A stretch of 64,000 nucleotides of DNA from HLUCCA09 sp038745585 (lineage in GTDB: Bacteria; Pseudomonadota; Alphaproteobacteria; Rhodobacterales; Rhodobacteraceae), in the NCBI GenBank assembly GCA_038745585.1, contig JBCDLH010000004.1:186001-250000 (forward strand), written 5' to 3'. Positions within the stretch are counted from its first letter, which is position 1, and each line of letters starts with the position of its first letter. A program made the translations under genes and the position numbers. The notes under the pieces are model-generated. The model was given only the letters and a program-made list of their open reading frames with translations. It ran no database searches and was not told where the DNA came from. Below are positions 63,054-64,000 of the stretch, in pieces.

Positions 63054-64000
63054 ATGACGCAGATCGCCACCACCCATGTTGGAAGCCTGCCCCGCAGCCA
63101 AAAGGTCGTCGATTTCATCTTTGCCCGGGAGCGGGGCGAGACCTATGATGCGACGGCGTTCGACGCGGCGATGGCCGAGGCCGTCGATGAGACGGTGGCC
63201 AAGCAGATAGCCGCCGGAGTCGATATCGTGTCCGACGGAGAGACCTCAAAGATCTCCTACGCGACTTATGTCAAAGACCGATATACCGGCTTTGACGGAG
63301 ACAGCCCGCGCAACGCCCCTGCCGATCTCAAGATGTTTCCTTCGTTCCTTCAGCGGCTCGCCAATGATGGCGGCACGCCAAAATACGCGCGACCGATGTG
63401 CGTCGGCGAGGTGACGTCCAAGGGCCAAGGGGAGCTCGAAAAGGACATCGCAAACCTCAAGGCGGCAATGGCCCGGCACGGCGCGGCGCGCGGCTTTATG
63501 AATGCAGCCTCCCCTGGCGTCATCTCGCTCTTTTTGCAGAACGATTTCTACCCGACGCGAGAGGCCTATCTTGCCGCACTCGCCGATGCGATGGCCGCAG
63601 AGTATCGCACGATCGTCGCTGCGGGGCTCGACCTGCAGCTTGACTGCCCCGATCTCGCGCTGTCTCGGCACATGCTCTTCACCGAGCTCTCCGATGCGGA
63701 ATTCGTCAAGGTCGCCGAGGCCCATGTGGAGGCGCTGAACCACGCGCTCGCGGGTATCGATCCCGCGCGCGTTCGCATTCACATCTGTTGGGGCAATTAC
63801 GAGGGCCCGCATGTCTGCGACATCCCGATGGACACGATGTTTTCCACATTGATGTCCGCTAAAGCGCGCTTTGTCCTCTTTGAGACGTCGAACCCGCGCC
63901 ATGCCCACGAATGGACGGTGTTCCGCGACAGGGCGGGCGAGATCCCTGCGGACAAGATCCTCGTGCCCGGCGTGGTCGACACGACGACGAATTTTGTCGA
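63054..64000 (+). CDS. MetE C-terminal-type methyltransferase, 3' partial
   Basis: The gene runs off the right edge after about 315 codons. It starts TTHVGSLPRS, the usual beginning of cobalamin-independent methionine synthase II-type proteins, and has SDGETSKISYATYV, MCVGEV and LQLDCPDLALSRHML. The zinc-ligand pair His-x-Cys is at H243 and C245 (HICWGNYEGPH). Stand-alone proteins of this type include methionine synthases that lack the N-terminal MetE domain and epoxyalkane:coenzyme M transferase-like enzymes, so a thiol methyl- or alkyl-transfer reaction is likely. The ribosome binding site is weak. Confidence 0.87.
   Translation, partial: MTQIATTHVGSLPRSQKVVDFIFARERGETYDATAFDAAMAEAVDETVAKQIAAGVDIVSDGETSKISYATYVKDRYTGFDGDSPRNAPADLKMFPSFLQRLANDGGTPKYARPMCVGEVTSKGQGELEKDIANLKAAMARHGAARGFMNAASPGVISLFLQNDFYPTREAYLAALADAMAAEYRTIVAAGLDLQLDCPDLALSRHMLFTELSDAEFVKVAEAHVEALNHALAGIDPARVRIHICWGNYEGPHVCDIPMDTMFSTLMSAKARFVLFETSNPRHAHEWTVFRDRAGEIPADKILVPGVVDTTTNFV

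Overview
The window is high-GC, densely coded bacterial DNA. Gene order and protein character point to an alphaproteobacterium of the Rhodobacterales (Roseobacter/Paracoccaceae type). The evidence is a split F0 operon with both b' and b subunits, the run pcm-like / tolC / PopZ-like DUF2497 gene, glnD next to murJ, and intergenic motifs typical of the group. I see no rRNA, tRNA, CRISPR array, integrase or transposase. Almost all sequence is chromosomal core or lineage-specific accessory DNA. Identifications rest on reading the translated sequence and on remembered family features; no database search was made.

Region 1 (1-24 kb) is mostly housekeeping. It holds the F0 part of ATP synthase (atpI partial, atpB, atpE, b', b), a FadR/GntR regulator with a palindrome at its start, polA, an unrecognised 254-aa protein, a small zinc-finger protein, and an ABC ATPase overlapping an ATP-grasp enzyme. 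These are followed by a HIT protein, a PfkB sugar/nucleoside kinase overlapping nth, an AraC-MGMT DNA-repair fusion, an OmpA lipoprotein and a YdeI-like protein. Then come murJ, a DUF4892-like OmpA protein, glnD, a LppC-like lipoprotein, rsmI, yraN and gshB. The convergent gap after the YdeI-like gene holds a large nested inverted repeat that looks like a structured RNA.

Region 2 (24-47.6 kb) looks like a cell-surface island. It has a hydrolase, a glycosyltransferase and a 1095-aa methyltransferase plus two-glycosyltransferase fusion. Next are a 637-aa acidic protein with two hydrophobic segments, an XRE regulator, and a divergently transcribed 2378-aa cysteine-free acidic RTX protein with an N-terminal DUF4214-like region. 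A small gene and tandem terminators follow, then a type I secretion ABC exporter and its HlyD adaptor, an isoaspartyl-methyltransferase-like protein, TolC and a PopZ-like protein. The simplest model is that the exporter, adaptor and TolC secrete the giant protein as a surface layer or adhesin, that the glycosyltransferases build or modify its surface glycan, and that the XRE protein regulates the divergent promoters.

Region 3 (47.7-56.2 kb) holds a small conserved Rhodobacterales protein, efp, ygfZ, a TIGR04283-type glycosyltransferase, a tyrosine-phosphatase-like protein, a class V aminotransferase, two tiny membrane proteins, a HisC-like aminotransferase and two overlapping alpha/beta hydrolases.

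Region 4 (56.2-64 kb) looks like one catabolic operon of unknown substrate. It runs: a HisD-family dehydrogenase, a tandem NTF2/SnoaL-like protein, a degenerate M15-peptidase-like protein, an SDR dehydrogenase, a LacI regulator, a second tandem NTF2-like protein, a SAM methyltransferase and a MetE-C-terminal-type methyltransferase cut by the window end. Stop/start overlaps join much of it.
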